The notes: generated by a model from the sequence alone, not told the origin. Shown: positions 7,650-16,355, counted from the stretch's first letter. The stretch is DNA of 64,000 nucleotides from Methanolacinia paynteri (GCF_000784355.1 NZ_KN360934.1:31885-95884); one strand, 5' to 3'. Translations and numbers: made by a program.

Positions 7650-8546
7650 ATGGACAAAAACGATAATTTGGATAATTGGATCAAATGCTGGAAAGAATCG
7701 GCACGCAATGCCCAGATTCCTTTTGATGAAAGCAGAACGGCTGAAATGTGGAATAAGAGGTCCGATACATTCGGTATGGATCGCAAAAGCGGCCGTATGC
7801 ACAAGAGAACGGAAAATATCTTTGCCATGTTGAAAGAAGCCGGATTTAATCCCGAGGGGGCAAAAGTCCTTGACATCGGGTGCGGACCCGGAACACTTGC
7901 AATTCCCCTTGCAAAGGCTGGAGCGGAAGTGACGGCGATTGACATTGCATCTGGTATGCTTGACAGGCTCAGGGCAACGGCAAAAGAGGAGAACCTTAAC
8001 ATTGATGCAAGGGAGCTTTCCTGGTGGACTGCGGATATTGATGACCTGGGATTCAGAAAACAGTTTGATCTCGTACTTGCGTCGATGACGCCAAGTATCA
8101 ACGGTGTCGAAAGTTTTGAGAAGATGATATCCTGTTCGAAGGGTCTTTGCTATTACAGTAACTTTGTCCGGAGAGGACAGAATCCTGCACATGAGGAGAT
8201 CAGAAAACTCCTTGAACCGAAGGACGGAGCAAAAAGAGCAGAGGACCGTCCCGATCATCCCCCGCACGGTCATTCGCATGGACCGGGGAACGGATTATTC
8301 TTCCCTTTCATGTACCTCTATCTTAACGGGTACTGCCCTGATGTTAAAATCGTCAATTCAGAGCATATGATGGAGAAAGGTCCTGAAGATGCAGCTGAAA
8401 GAACCATTGATATGATGAGCCGCGACAGAACCCTTGATGAAGAAACACAGGCAATTATCCGGAACTACTACAAAACTGCCTCTGAAAACGGAACCTACAG
8501 CCCAAGTTCATCTACATACACCGGTATGATGGTCTGGAAAATTTAG
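7650..8546 (+). CDS. Class I SAM-dependent methyltransferase, island paralogue 2 with His-rich loop
   Basis: A 298-aa protein starting MDKNDNLDNWIKCWK, with AAAGGTG as ribosome binding site. SAM motif I is DIGCGPG at 75-81, followed by GAEVTAIDIA; SWWTADID is at 124-131. Unlike its two paralogues it has a histidine-rich stretch before the conserved FFPFMYLY block: DHPPHGHSHG, with His at 203, 206, 208 and 210. Such loops often bind nickel, cobalt or zinc in metal chaperones, which would fit the transport genes around it, though the residues could also be incidental. It lies 30 nt downstream of the secreted FmdE-like gene and is probably co-transcribed with it. Confidence 0.82.
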   Translation: MDKNDNLDNWIKCWKESARNAQIPFDESRTAEMWNKRSDTFGMDRKSGRMHKRTENIFAMLKEAGFNPEGAKVLDIGCGPGTLAIPLAKAGAEVTAIDIASGMLDRLRATAKEENLNIDARELSWWTADIDDLGFRKQFDLVLASMTPSINGVESFEKMISCSKGLCYYSNFVRRGQNPAHEEIRKLLEPKDGAKRAEDRPDHPPHGHSHGPGNGLFFPFMYLYLNGYCPDVKIVNSEHMMEKGPEDAAERTIDMMSRDRTLDEETQAIIRNYYKTASENGTYSPSSSTYTGMMVWKI

Positions 8547-8666
8547 GCGGGCTATCAACCCTCTTTTTTAATTTTGCTCATGTAAGGAATGTCCGAGGGA
8601 ATATAATTTGGTCTCTTTTATGTGTAATCATTTCATATGTCTGTACACTTTGTTATCTGTAAGTCA

Positions 8667-8700
8667 AATGATCACACTTTTTATTTAAACTATTTAATAT
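8667..8700 (+). promoter_or_regulatory. Promoter of binding lipoprotein 1
   Basis: AATGATCACACTTTTTATT at 8667-8685 is repeated exactly at 9971-9989 before the tandem paralogue, in both cases beginning 43 nt before the ATG. The TTTTTATTTAAA part (8678-8689) acts as TATA box at the right distance for a transcript starting at or just before the ATG at 8710, since there is no ribosome binding site. TGATCA within it is a 6-bp palindrome that could be part of an operator. Confidence 0.6.
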
Positions 8701-8709
8701 TGTAAGACT

Positions 8710-9864
8710 ATGTTCTTGAAAGGAATTTTACCTGTGATGATAATTCTGCTCTTTACAGCCGCAATTCTCGTATCAGGCTGTTCTGAAAGTACTGCATATG
8801 TTTATAGCGGCGATGAAGAATCATCCGTAACGATAACCGACAGCTACGGCCGTGAAGTTACGATACCGTCCGATATCGACAGCATCGTATGCTCATCGGG
8901 AGGTACATGCACCCGGTATATCACATATATGGAATCGTCTGATCTTTTTATTGGTATTGAAAGCGGCGAAGAGGAGAACGAAACAAACAGGCCGTATGTA
9001 CTTGTGAATCCTCAGTTTGCGGATCTTCCTGTCGCCAGCACCAAGAGTGACGGGGCGAACCTCGAACAGATAATGGTCCTGGACCCGGACGTGATATTCA
9101 CGGCCGGAACTACAGTGACAAATGAGTCTGGTGAAACGGCCTCGCCTGCTGATATAATGCAGTCGAAGACAGGTATTCCCGTAGTTGCATTCTCGTCGGG
9201 ATCATTCAGCGATGATGAAAGCCTGGAAAAGATGTTTGCCGGATTCCGGATTATCGGCGAGGCTCTCGGAAAGGAGGAACGTGCTGAAGAACTGATCCGA
9301 TATATCGAAGATTCAAAAGCCGACCTGATAGAGCGGACCGCAGATATTCCCGAATCCGAAATAAAAACTGCATTTATCGGAGGCCTTTCACACAGCGGAG
9401 CTCATGGTCTGATGTCCACAAGTTCACAGTATGTTCCCTTTGAATGGTGCAACGTTGCGAATATCGCTGCTACAGATTCCGACATATCCAGTTCCGACTT
9501 TTCGAAAGAGTCGTTGATATACGCAGACCCGGATTACATCTTCATTGACGCCGGAACATTGAATGTAGAGGATGAGATCGGGGGATTTGAAGATATAAAA
9601 AGTACGGTCTTCTCTGATCTAAAGGCAGTGAAAAGCGGGGATGTATATGCAACTCTTCCATATAACAGTCGGGCAACAAATTATGCCACCGTCCTTGCTG
9701 ATGCATATTATATCGGAAAGACCGTCTATCCTGAGAAATTCGGGGACATAGATGCAGAAGAGAAGGCCGATGAGATCTATACGATGTTTGTCGGAGAGCC
9801 TGTTTTCGACAGGCTAAATGAAATCTGTAATAATCAGGGCTTTAAAAAAGTGAACCTTGAATAA
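8710..9864 (+). CDS. FecB/TroA-type ABC substrate-binding lipoprotein 1
   Basis: A 384-aa lipoprotein that should capture a metal chelate (siderophore, cobalamin or similar) outside the cell. The lipobox LVSGC places the lipid on Cys 24. The mature protein opens with the family's hallmark strand, VTITDSYGREVTIP, then SIVCSSGGTCTRYITYME, and has the usual two-lobe periplasmic-binding pattern with a long central helix (EERAEELIRYIEDSK). It is about three-quarters identical by eye to the next gene and of exactly equal length. A matching FecCD permease and FecE ATPase appear 12 kb further on without a binding protein of their own. The substrate cannot be told from sequence; two cysteines in the SSGGTC region are unusual for siderophore-binding proteins. 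Confidence 0.85.
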   Translation: MFLKGILPVMIILLFTAAILVSGCSESTAYVYSGDEESSVTITDSYGREVTIPSDIDSIVCSSGGTCTRYITYMESSDLFIGIESGEEENETNRPYVLVNPQFADLPVASTKSDGANLEQIMVLDPDVIFTAGTTVTNESGETASPADIMQSKTGIPVVAFSSGSFSDDESLEKMFAGFRIIGEALGKEERAEELIRYIEDSKADLIERTADIPESEIKTAFIGGLSHSGAHGLMSTSSQYVPFEWCNVANIAATDSDISSSDFSKESLIYADPDYIFIDAGTLNVEDEIGGFEDIKSTVFSDLKAVKSGDVYATLPYNSRATNYATVLADAYYIGKTVYPEKFGDIDAEEKADEIYTMFVGEPVFDRLNEICNNQGFKKVNLE

Positions 9865-9970
9865 ATATTTTCATCTTTTCTCTTTTAGAAGGAAAATTCG
9901 GAATGCTTTTGAATTCTCTTCCTCCGTTGTAAGTTTAATAGTTTACATGGGGATTATTATTTCTGATCAA

Positions 9971-9989
9971 AATGATCACACTTTTTATT
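9971..9989 (+). promoter_or_regulatory. Promoter of binding lipoprotein 2
   Basis: The same 19-mer AATGATCACACTTTTTATT as before the first paralogue, again 43 nt before the proposed ATG (10014). A second TGATCA lies just upstream at 9963-9968. The ATG inside this motif at 9972 is therefore promoter sequence, not a start codon. Confidence 0.6.
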
Positions 9990-10013
9990 GAAAGTATCGA
10001 ATATTATCATATT

Positions 10014-11168
10014 ATGATCTGGAAAGGAGTATTCCAGGGGGCAATTATTCTGCTTTTTGCAGCTGCAATTCTCGTATCCGGTTGTTCGGAGAGTACTGCA
10101 TATGTTTATAGTGGCGATGAAGAATCATCCGTAGTGATAACCGACAACTACGGGCGTGAAGTTACTGTCCCTTCTGAAATCGGCAGCATAGTATGCTCAT
10201 CAGGAGGAACCTGTACAAGATACATTACATATTTGGAGTCTTCAAACCTGCTTGCCGGTATTGAAAGCGGCGAAGAGGAAACTGAAACCAGCAGGCCTTA
10301 TACCCTTGTGAATCCGCAGTTTGCAGATCTTCCGATCGTCAGCACCAGGGGCGACGGGGCGAACCTTGAACAGGTTATGCTCGTAAATCCACAGGTCGTT
10401 TTCATGGCAGGAACAACGGTAACCAACGAGTCCGGCGAAACTGCTTCTCCTGCGGACGTCATGCAGACTAAGACGGGTATTCCCGTAATTGCATTCTCAT
10501 CGGGATCATTCAACGATGATGAAAGCCTGGAAGAGATGTTTGCGGGATTCAGGCTTTTGGGAGAGGCTCTAGGGAAAGAAGAACGTGCTGAGGAACTAAT
10601 TGCATATATTGAAGATTCGAAAGCCGACCTGATGCAACGGACTGCAGACATTCCCGACTCAGAACAAAAGACTGCATATATCGGGGGTTTATCAGCAGGA
10701 GGAGCACACGGTCTGATGTCAACAAGTTCACGGTATGTTCCGTTCTCATGGTGTAATATTGTGAATGTCGCGGCCAATGATGCGGATATCTACAGTACTG
10801 ATTTCTCGAAAGAATCATTGATCTATGCAGATCCCGATTATATCTTCATAGATGCGGGAACACTTCGCGTAGAGGATGAGATCGGTGGATTCGATGACAT
10901 AAAAAGCCAGATTTTCTCCGAACTAAAGGCTGTGAAAAACGGGGATGTTTACTCGACTCTGACCTATAACTACCGTGCCACAAATTATGCCACAGTCCTT
11001 GCCGATGCTTATTATGTGGGAAAAACGGTTTATCCTGAAAGGTTTGAGGATATAGATCCAAAAGAGAAAGCCGACGAGATCTATACGATGTTTGTCGGTG
11101 AGGCGGTCTTTGACAGGCTTAATACGATATCCAACAACCAGGGGTTCGAAAAGATTCCTCTTGAGTAG
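10014..11168 (+). CDS. FecB/TroA-type ABC substrate-binding lipoprotein 2
   Basis: Tandem paralogue of the preceding lipoprotein; 384 aa from ATG 10014. An in-frame ATG at 9972 would add 14 residues, but it lies in the duplicated promoter motif, and only the 10014 start gives the same length and aligned lipoprotein signal (MIWKGVFQGAIILLF versus MFLKGILPVMIILLF) as copy 1. The lipobox is LVSGC with Cys 24. VVITDNYGREVTVP and SIVCSSGGTCTRYITYLE are conserved. Having its own promoter copy means that the two proteins may be made independently, perhaps for related ligands. Confidence 0.85.
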   Translation: MIWKGVFQGAIILLFAAAILVSGCSESTAYVYSGDEESSVVITDNYGREVTVPSEIGSIVCSSGGTCTRYITYLESSNLLAGIESGEEETETSRPYTLVNPQFADLPIVSTRGDGANLEQVMLVNPQVVFMAGTTVTNESGETASPADVMQTKTGIPVIAFSSGSFNDDESLEEMFAGFRLLGEALGKEERAEELIAYIEDSKADLMQRTADIPDSEQKTAYIGGLSAGGAHGLMSTSSRYVPFSWCNIVNVAANDADIYSTDFSKESLIYADPDYIFIDAGTLRVEDEIGGFDDIKSQIFSELKAVKNGDVYSTLTYNYRATNYATVLADAYYVGKTVYPERFEDIDPKEKADEIYTMFVGEAVFDRLNTISNNQGFEKIPLE

Positions 11169-11483
11169 ACCCTTTTGCTTATCCTGAAAACAGGGTATTC
11201 AACCTAATTTTCTATTTATTCCGATTGAATGAAAATGAACTGGAATTAGTTCATGCCATGATGCTGGTTATTTTTCCGTCTTGAGTAGTATGATATTTAT
11301 CAACTGTTTATAATTATTAAATCAAGTTGTAAATTGGAAAAGCATTTAGTAATACTTTTATTAACTAATGTATTATTATTGAAAGGGCTTATTGGATATT
11401 TTCATCAGCTCCGCACATGCGATTCAGTTCTGTGAATGCCCGCTGGCATCCGGTTCGAATCGGTTTTAAATGAGATGATTGTT
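11169..11483. promoter_or_regulatory. Leader and promoter region of FmdE-like gene 2
   Basis: About 315 bases without a gene. It contains the second copy of the 16-mer box (11345-11360), ending 123 nt before ATG 11484. The sequence between box and start shows no clear similarity to the leaders of the genes at 6534 and 12859, so a shared riboswitch fold is not evident. Confidence 0.45.
11345..11360. promoter_or_regulatory. 16-mer box (copy 2) upstream of FmdE-like gene 2
   Basis: TTTAGTAATACTTTTA, identical to 6380-6395 and 12715-12730. The flanking sequence is A+T rich on both sides (TTATAATTATTAAATC upstream, TTAACTAATG downstream). Confidence 0.55.
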
Positions 11484-12566
11484 ATGAAAGAGGATTGGTT
11501 TAAAGCAATATTCTGTCTGGTTGTAGCAGTTGTGCTATGTACACAGATAGTGGCAGCATCGCCTGATGCAGATCAAATGGAGGCTCTGGGGGAATATGCA
11601 GCCACAATTGCAATGGATGAACTTGGATTTGATTACGGCAGCCCGGACGTTGTTGTCCTGACGGATGCCGGCCGTGTTCTGGTGGACGGTCAGACCACAG
11701 AAAAGATCATATCCGGGATTACCAAAGTATCGGGACTGCAAAACAGTGACAACACGCTGTTCCAGATTAACCGTGCAGAATGGAATGACCTCTGGTTCTA
11801 TTTTTACGATAAAGACACAGGAAAAGGTCTCTATCTTGTGCCGAAAGAGAGCTTCTTCAATATGAGCGCAGCAGCGGTCGAATCACTGTCTCCTGAGGAT
11901 GCATTCTCGACCGTTTCTCTGGTCACAGGCGATATCTACCAGATGCTTGAAGATACCGATGCAGGCAATGCAACACAGAAGGCTCTTGGAGGCAATGCAT
12001 TCTCGCTGGTTTCACTATCAAACGGCTGGGCATATGGTGCTCCGTATGATCTTATGTACGCGGCATCGCTTCACAATCACTTCTGCCCCGGAGTATCGAG
12101 TGGATACATTCTCGTAAAATACGTCGAGGAAAACCTGCCGCTGACCGATGGAACATCGTATACGGTAATCTCAAATCCCACCTGGTGTAAAGAGGATTTA
12201 TACCCGACCCTCTGGGATATGACACCCGGAAAGGGCGGAGTGGCTTCTTCGGTTGTATTTACGGATGAGGATGAGGAGTATCTCACCAATGAGTATGGTA
12301 TCCGCCCTGCAGGTATCTTCGTCCTCTGGGACAGGAAGGCTAACAACGGTACAGGCCTCGCACTTGGATTCCAGTTCGACGAATCGGAATGGACCGGCCC
12401 TTCCTGGGGTCAGAAGGTTTATCAAACCGCGGATATGGTGCAGAATCTCGATCATCCCGAAGATTATGTTAAAGTCATGAAGGAATTCACGGTGGATTCC
12501 GGGATGCTCTCCGAGCTGAAAGATCCGCTGAATAATCCCTATGAAGTAATCGGAATGATGCAGTAA
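11484..12566 (+). CDS. Secreted FmdE-domain protein 2
   Basis: Paralogue of the protein encoded at 6534; 360 aa from ATG 11484 (MKEDWFKAIFCLVVAVVLC...). ATGs at 11436 and 11475 are possible, but the short form gives a standard signal peptide ending near VAA/SPDAD and matches the length of its paralogue (361 aa). The FmdE signature is LHNHFCPGVSSGY, and the ending NNPYEVIGM is shared. The extra N-terminal domain (EYAATIAMDELGFDYG..., VVLTDAGRVLVDGQ) is also conserved. By eye the two are a little over half identical, so they diverged earlier than the two binding lipoproteins. The role is presumably binding or handing over a metal or cofactor outside the membrane; the chemistry is unknown. Confidence 0.8.
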   Translation: MKEDWFKAIFCLVVAVVLCTQIVAASPDADQMEALGEYAATIAMDELGFDYGSPDVVVLTDAGRVLVDGQTTEKIISGITKVSGLQNSDNTLFQINRAEWNDLWFYFYDKDTGKGLYLVPKESFFNMSAAAVESLSPEDAFSTVSLVTGDIYQMLEDTDAGNATQKALGGNAFSLVSLSNGWAYGAPYDLMYAASLHNHFCPGVSSGYILVKYVEENLPLTDGTSYTVISNPTWCKEDLYPTLWDMTPGKGGVASSVVFTDEDEEYLTNEYGIRPAGIFVLWDRKANNGTGLALGFQFDESEWTGPSWGQKVYQTADMVQNLDHPEDYVKVMKEFTVDSGMLSELKDPLNNPYEVIGMMQ

Positions 12567-12714
12567 CGGTTACCATATTCTTTAAATTACTCTTTTTTAG
12601 ATTAAACTCTGGAGGCATGCCCTGATAGTAAAAGTAAGGCAAATTTAGATATTTTTTATTTCAATCTTAAATTATTTCCATATCTTTATGGCAATTGTGT
12701 TAATAAACAATCCA

Positions 12715-12730
12715 TTTAGTAATACTTTTA
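12715..12730. promoter_or_regulatory. 16-mer box (copy 3) upstream of the Opp/Nik-type operon
   Basis: TTTAGTAATACTTTTA, third identical copy, ending 128 nt before ATG 12859. Confidence 0.55.
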
Positions 12731-12858
12731 TTGTACAAAATATCAATATTTCAAAGAATCATTGATCTCACTTTTACTACTTTGATAGAGAAGAGTGTAT
12801 TATGGTCTGAATTCTTAAATGCTGATTAAAAAAGGGGTTATTGCTAAAAGGTGTTATC

Positions 12859-14508
12859 ATGAAAAATCTTCATAAAGATCTGTTAATTTTGTCCATGCTG
12901 TTTGTCATAATCGCAGTAGCGATATCGGGCTGTACCGGGCAGGGGCAGCAGGCAGGAAAAGAAAACGCTGGTGTTTCGTCAACCCAGGCGGATTTGATCT
13001 ATCTGGCCGCCAGCGACTGCGGGTATCCCCAGCCCTTTACCTGCTATACCCGGGGGCCGTCCTCCGCAAAGGTCAGGATGATCTTCGACAGCCTTGTAGA
13101 GAGGGACGAAAAGGGAATTATCCCATGGCTTGCCGAAAGCTGGGATATAAGCGATGACGGTCTGGAGTATACTTTCTACCTTCGCGATGATGTATATTGG
13201 CAGGATGGCGAGCCTTTTACGGCCGACGACGTCAAATTCACATTCGACTATGAACTGAAAAATGTTCCCGTAACAGGCAGTATCGAATCAGGAATTGTTA
13301 AGAGTGTGGAAGTAGTCGATTCCGGCACCGTCAAATTCATTCTTGAGAATCCTGCCTCAACCTTCCTGTATAAACTAACGGGATTCTACATAATCCCCGA
13401 ACATATCTATGCGAATGTTTCGGATCCGACAAGTTATCTCGAACCCGATGGGGTGACAGGAACAGGACCGTATCTTCTTGACGAATACAACAAAGAGCAT
13501 GGTACATACAGGTTTGTCACGAATGAGAACTTCTGGGGTCCCGATACTGCTATCAAAACCGTTGAATTCGTTCCTGTAAGTGACGAACTGATCGCTTTTG
13601 AGCAGGGGGATATAGATTTCACAGGTATCACCCCCGATGTCCTGGGGAGATTTGAATCAGATCCCGATGTAAGAATTGTTCAGCAGCCGGCATTCTGGGC
13701 GTACCAGTTCTATTTCAATATGAATAAATGCCCTGAATTAGGCGATAAAAAGGTAAGGCAGGCCTTTGCATATGCAATCGATCGCGATGAACTGATCGAA
13801 AAAATCGCACGTGGTGCAGGCAAACCCGGAAATATGGGCATTCTGCCTGAAGATCACATATGGTATAACTCCGATCAGCCTGCATATTCCTATGATCCTG
13901 AAAAGGCGAAGGAGCTGCTTGATGAAGCAGGCTGGACCGATACCGACGGTGACGGATTCAGGGATAAGAACGGGGAGAAGATGTCGTATTCCTTAACCAC
14001 AGGTGAAGACACCCAGGTTCGTATCGCGGAAATCATCAAGGAAAGGCTTGGCGAGGTAGGAATAGACGTTCAGGTCCAGGCACTTGAGAGCAGGTCCCGT
14101 GATGCAAACCTCGTAAGCGGGGATTTCGAACTCTTAATCAACGGCTACGGAGGCTGGGGACAGGACCCCGACTTCCTGAGGTCCAGGTACTGCGTTTATG
14201 AAAACGGTTCCGGAGGAAATGCGGTATCGTCCGGTGCTGCATCATGGGGCTACAATAACGCGGATCTAAATGAACTAGGTCTCCTCCAGCTCCAGGAACT
14301 CGATGAAGACGCGAGGAAAGACCTGATCTACCAGATGCAGGAGATCCTGGCAGATGACGTTCCGGCGATACCCCTGTATTACACCACCAGCTATGATGCT
14401 TGGAGAATTTCCGACTACGACGGGTGGATGAACATGTACGACCATCACGCCAGAACACACAGCAAGCTTTCATATCTTATGAGGGATGGAGTTGCAGCAC
14501 AACGATAA
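12859..14508 (+). CDS. Opp/Nik family (SBP family 5) substrate-binding lipoprotein
   Basis: A 549-aa extracytoplasmic lipoprotein from ATG 12859, which is preceded by an AAGGTG ribosome binding site; TTG at 12841 is not needed. The lipobox AISGC gives a lipidated Cys at 25. Typical family 5 landmarks are present: the early LxESWDISDDGLEYTFYLRDDVYWQDGEPFTADDV region, GTGPYLL, FNMN followed by KVRQAFAYAIDRDELI, and a C-terminal domain with YDPEKAKELLDEAGW. Family members bind peptides, nickel or nickel chelates. It shares an upstream box with FmdE-like genes and is followed by permeases and ATPases, so it is the binding protein of that importer. Its end overlaps the next gene. Confidence 0.85.
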   Translation: MKNLHKDLLILSMLFVIIAVAISGCTGQGQQAGKENAGVSSTQADLIYLAASDCGYPQPFTCYTRGPSSAKVRMIFDSLVERDEKGIIPWLAESWDISDDGLEYTFYLRDDVYWQDGEPFTADDVKFTFDYELKNVPVTGSIESGIVKSVEVVDSGTVKFILENPASTFLYKLTGFYIIPEHIYANVSDPTSYLEPDGVTGTGPYLLDEYNKEHGTYRFVTNENFWGPDTAIKTVEFVPVSDELIAFEQGDIDFTGITPDVLGRFESDPDVRIVQQPAFWAYQFYFNMNKCPELGDKKVRQAFAYAIDRDELIEKIARGAGKPGNMGILPEDHIWYNSDQPAYSYDPEKAKELLDEAGWTDTDGDGFRDKNGEKMSYSLTTGEDTQVRIAEIIKERLGEVGIDVQVQALESRSRDANLVSGDFELLINGYGGWGQDPDFLRSRYCVYENGSGGNAVSSGAASWGYNNADLNELGLLQLQELDEDARKDLIYQMQEILADDVPAIPLYYTTSYDAWRISDYDGWMNMYDHHARTHSKLSYLMRDGVAAQR

Positions 14509-15367
14509 CCTGAAAAACCTGGTCGACTGCTGGAAAGCGGAGACCTCAAACATCCCTCACCATTCGGATGAAAAACGGATGATCGAGTTCTGGCAGAAGT
14601 GCTCGGCAAGGTTTGCGAAAAATGTCGATGAAGAAAAAGGTAAGCAGAGGATTGCCGGAATCCTGGAATTTCTTGAAGATTCCGGTTTTAACCCCGCCGG
14701 GTCAAAAGTTCTCGATATCGGCTGCGGCCCGGGCACCCTGTCCCTTCCACTCGCCCGCCTGGGCGCCGAAGTGACGGCTCTCGATATATCGTGCGGGATG
14801 ATTGATAGGCTGAGAGAAACTGCAGAAAGCGAAAATTTGTCTGTAAAACCGATGGAATGCTCATGGTGGAGTGCGGATATAGATTCACTCGGGTTAAGGG
14901 GAAAATACGATCTCGTCCTTGCCTCGATGACTCCCGGAGTAAACGATATAAAAAGTTTTGAGAAAATGATGGCATGCTCCCGGGGCTTCTGCTACTACAG
15001 TAATTTCGTACACAGAAACGAGGACCAGTCCCATAATGTGCTCCGCAGTATGATATTTGACGAGCAGGAAGCCGACGGGAAAACTTTGAATGCCCATGGA
15101 AGCGGGATGTTTTTCCCGTTCATGTACCTGTATATTTCAGGATTCCGTCCGCTGATAAAGGTCAGCCATCTCGAAGGAAAGGAGGAATCCCCCTGGGAAG
15201 AGGCTGCCGAACGGGCGAGTGCCTTTCTGGCACACGGCAAGGACCTCGACGACGATAAAATTCAGATGATTCGTGATTACTTCAGGGCCAAATCGCCGGA
15301 CGGCATCTACAGAACGGAATCGGACGTATATACCGGGATGATGATCTGGACTGTAAACGGCAGATGA
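14492..15367 (+). CDS. Class I SAM-dependent methyltransferase, island paralogue 3
   Basis: A 291-aa protein overlapping the end of the binding-protein gene by 17 nt. I choose TTG 14492 rather than ATG 14486: GAGGG at 14481-14485 abuts the ATG but is 6 nt from the TTG, and the product (MQHNDNLKNLVDCWK) then begins exactly like paralogue 2 (MDKNDNLDNWIKCWK). SAM motif I is VLDIGCGPGTL with GAEVTALDIS; the CSWWSADID block, ASMTPGVN, CYYSNFV and FFPFMYLY all match the other two. Being translationally coupled inside an Opp/Nik-type importer operon is the strongest hint that this methyltransferase family works on a transported ligand or on the uptake system. Confidence 0.82.
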   Translation: MQHNDNLKNLVDCWKAETSNIPHHSDEKRMIEFWQKCSARFAKNVDEEKGKQRIAGILEFLEDSGFNPAGSKVLDIGCGPGTLSLPLARLGAEVTALDISCGMIDRLRETAESENLSVKPMECSWWSADIDSLGLRGKYDLVLASMTPGVNDIKSFEKMMACSRGFCYYSNFVHRNEDQSHNVLRSMIFDEQEADGKTLNAHGSGMFFPFMYLYISGFRPLIKVSHLEGKEESPWEEAAERASAFLAHGKDLDDDKIQMIRDYFRAKSPDGIYRTESDVYTGMMIWTVNGR

Positions 15368-15371
15368 TGTG

Positions 15372-16355
15372 ATGGATAAAGACAGGAATTCTTTTATTTT
15401 CAGGTTTTTACTGACATTATTCGTAATTCTTGCCATAAATTTCTTTTTGCCCCGCATGATGCCCGGGGATCCCTTCGCCCTTAATTCCGCCGATGAGGCC
15501 GGCGAAGAGATAATAGTAATGACCGAGGAGCAGCGGCAGTATTACCTGAACTATTACGGACTCGACAAACCTGTCCCAGAGCAGTTCGTAGCCTACCTGA
15601 AGAACCTTGCGACCGGTGATCTGGGGAGAAGCATATATTATAAAATGCCGGTTATCGACGTGATAAAGCTGCATTTGCCCTGGACTATACTTATAGTCAT
15701 ATGTGCCACTGCCCTGAGTACCATTTTAGGTGTTATTCTCGGGACGATCTCCGCCAAAAACAGGAAGAAAGGATCCGACAGGCTGATGATGACCGGACTT
15801 ATCGCGTTTGCCGAGATCCCTTCATTTCTGCTCGGCCTTATCCTCCTGCTTGCCTTCGGGGTATACTTCAGGGTATTTCCCCTTGCCGGGGCCGTCACGC
15901 CTTTTGCAGATTACGGAAGTGTTCTGGATCAGGCGGGTGATATAATGTATCATGCCTTCCTCCCGATCGTCACTCTTTCGCTTGCGCAGCTGACCGGTGT
16001 GTATCTCCTCACGAGAAACACCCTGATAACGGTTATGACAAAGGATTACATACGTACGGCAAAGGCAAAAGGGGTCGGCGAGAAGAAGGTATGGAACAGC
16101 CATGCTTTAAGAAATGCACTCCTTCCGGTCGTGACGAGAACGGGCTTTATGATAGGCATTATGATGGGGGGAGCTATCCTCGTCGAGAGCGTTTTCAGCT
16201 ATCCCGGCATAGGAATGACCCTCAGAAGTGCGGTTGTCGGCCGTGATTACCCTTTGATCCAGGGAATTCTCCTTGTGCTTGCCATTTCCATCCTTGTCTG
16301 CAATCTGGCTGTCGATCAGATCTACAAAAAGCTTGATCCGAGGGTTGAGGTATGA
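15372..16355 (+). CDS. Opp/Nik-type ABC importer permease, DppB/NikB family
   Basis: A membrane permease of about 327 aa (ATG 15372; the GTG at 15369 is directly adjacent). It has an N-terminal span followed by the extracytoplasmic loop with MPGDPF, LGLDKPVPEQF-like sequence (here YGLDKPVPEQF) and GDLGRSI, all characteristic of DppB/NikB proteins, and five further spans. The cytoplasmic EAA-type loop is recognisable near KDYIRTAKAKGVGEKKV, which contacts the ATPase. It overlaps the second permease gene by 4 nt (ATGA). Confidence 0.88.
   Translation: MDKDRNSFIFRFLLTLFVILAINFFLPRMMPGDPFALNSADEAGEEIIVMTEEQRQYYLNYYGLDKPVPEQFVAYLKNLATGDLGRSIYYKMPVIDVIKLHLPWTILIVICATALSTILGVILGTISAKNRKKGSDRLMMTGLIAFAEIPSFLLGLILLLAFGVYFRVFPLAGAVTPFADYGSVLDQAGDIMYHAFLPIVTLSLAQLTGVYLLTRNTLITVMTKDYIRTAKAKGVGEKKVWNSHALRNALLPVVTRTGFMIGIMMGGAILVESVFSYPGIGMTLRSAVVGRDYPLIQGILLVLAISILVCNLAVDQIYKKLDPRVEV

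Noticed and set aside
7437..8279. Long antisense frames across the FmdE-like and methyltransferase genes (and similar ones at 41276-42166, 62208-63200)
   Set aside because: They are opposite-strand shadows of strongly coding genes, rich in Cys, His and Arg, with no family pattern or ribosome binding site.
9972..10013. ATG 9972 as start of binding lipoprotein 2
   Set aside because: It lies inside the promoter motif duplicated from the first paralogue, and it would spoil the otherwise exact match in length and signal peptide.
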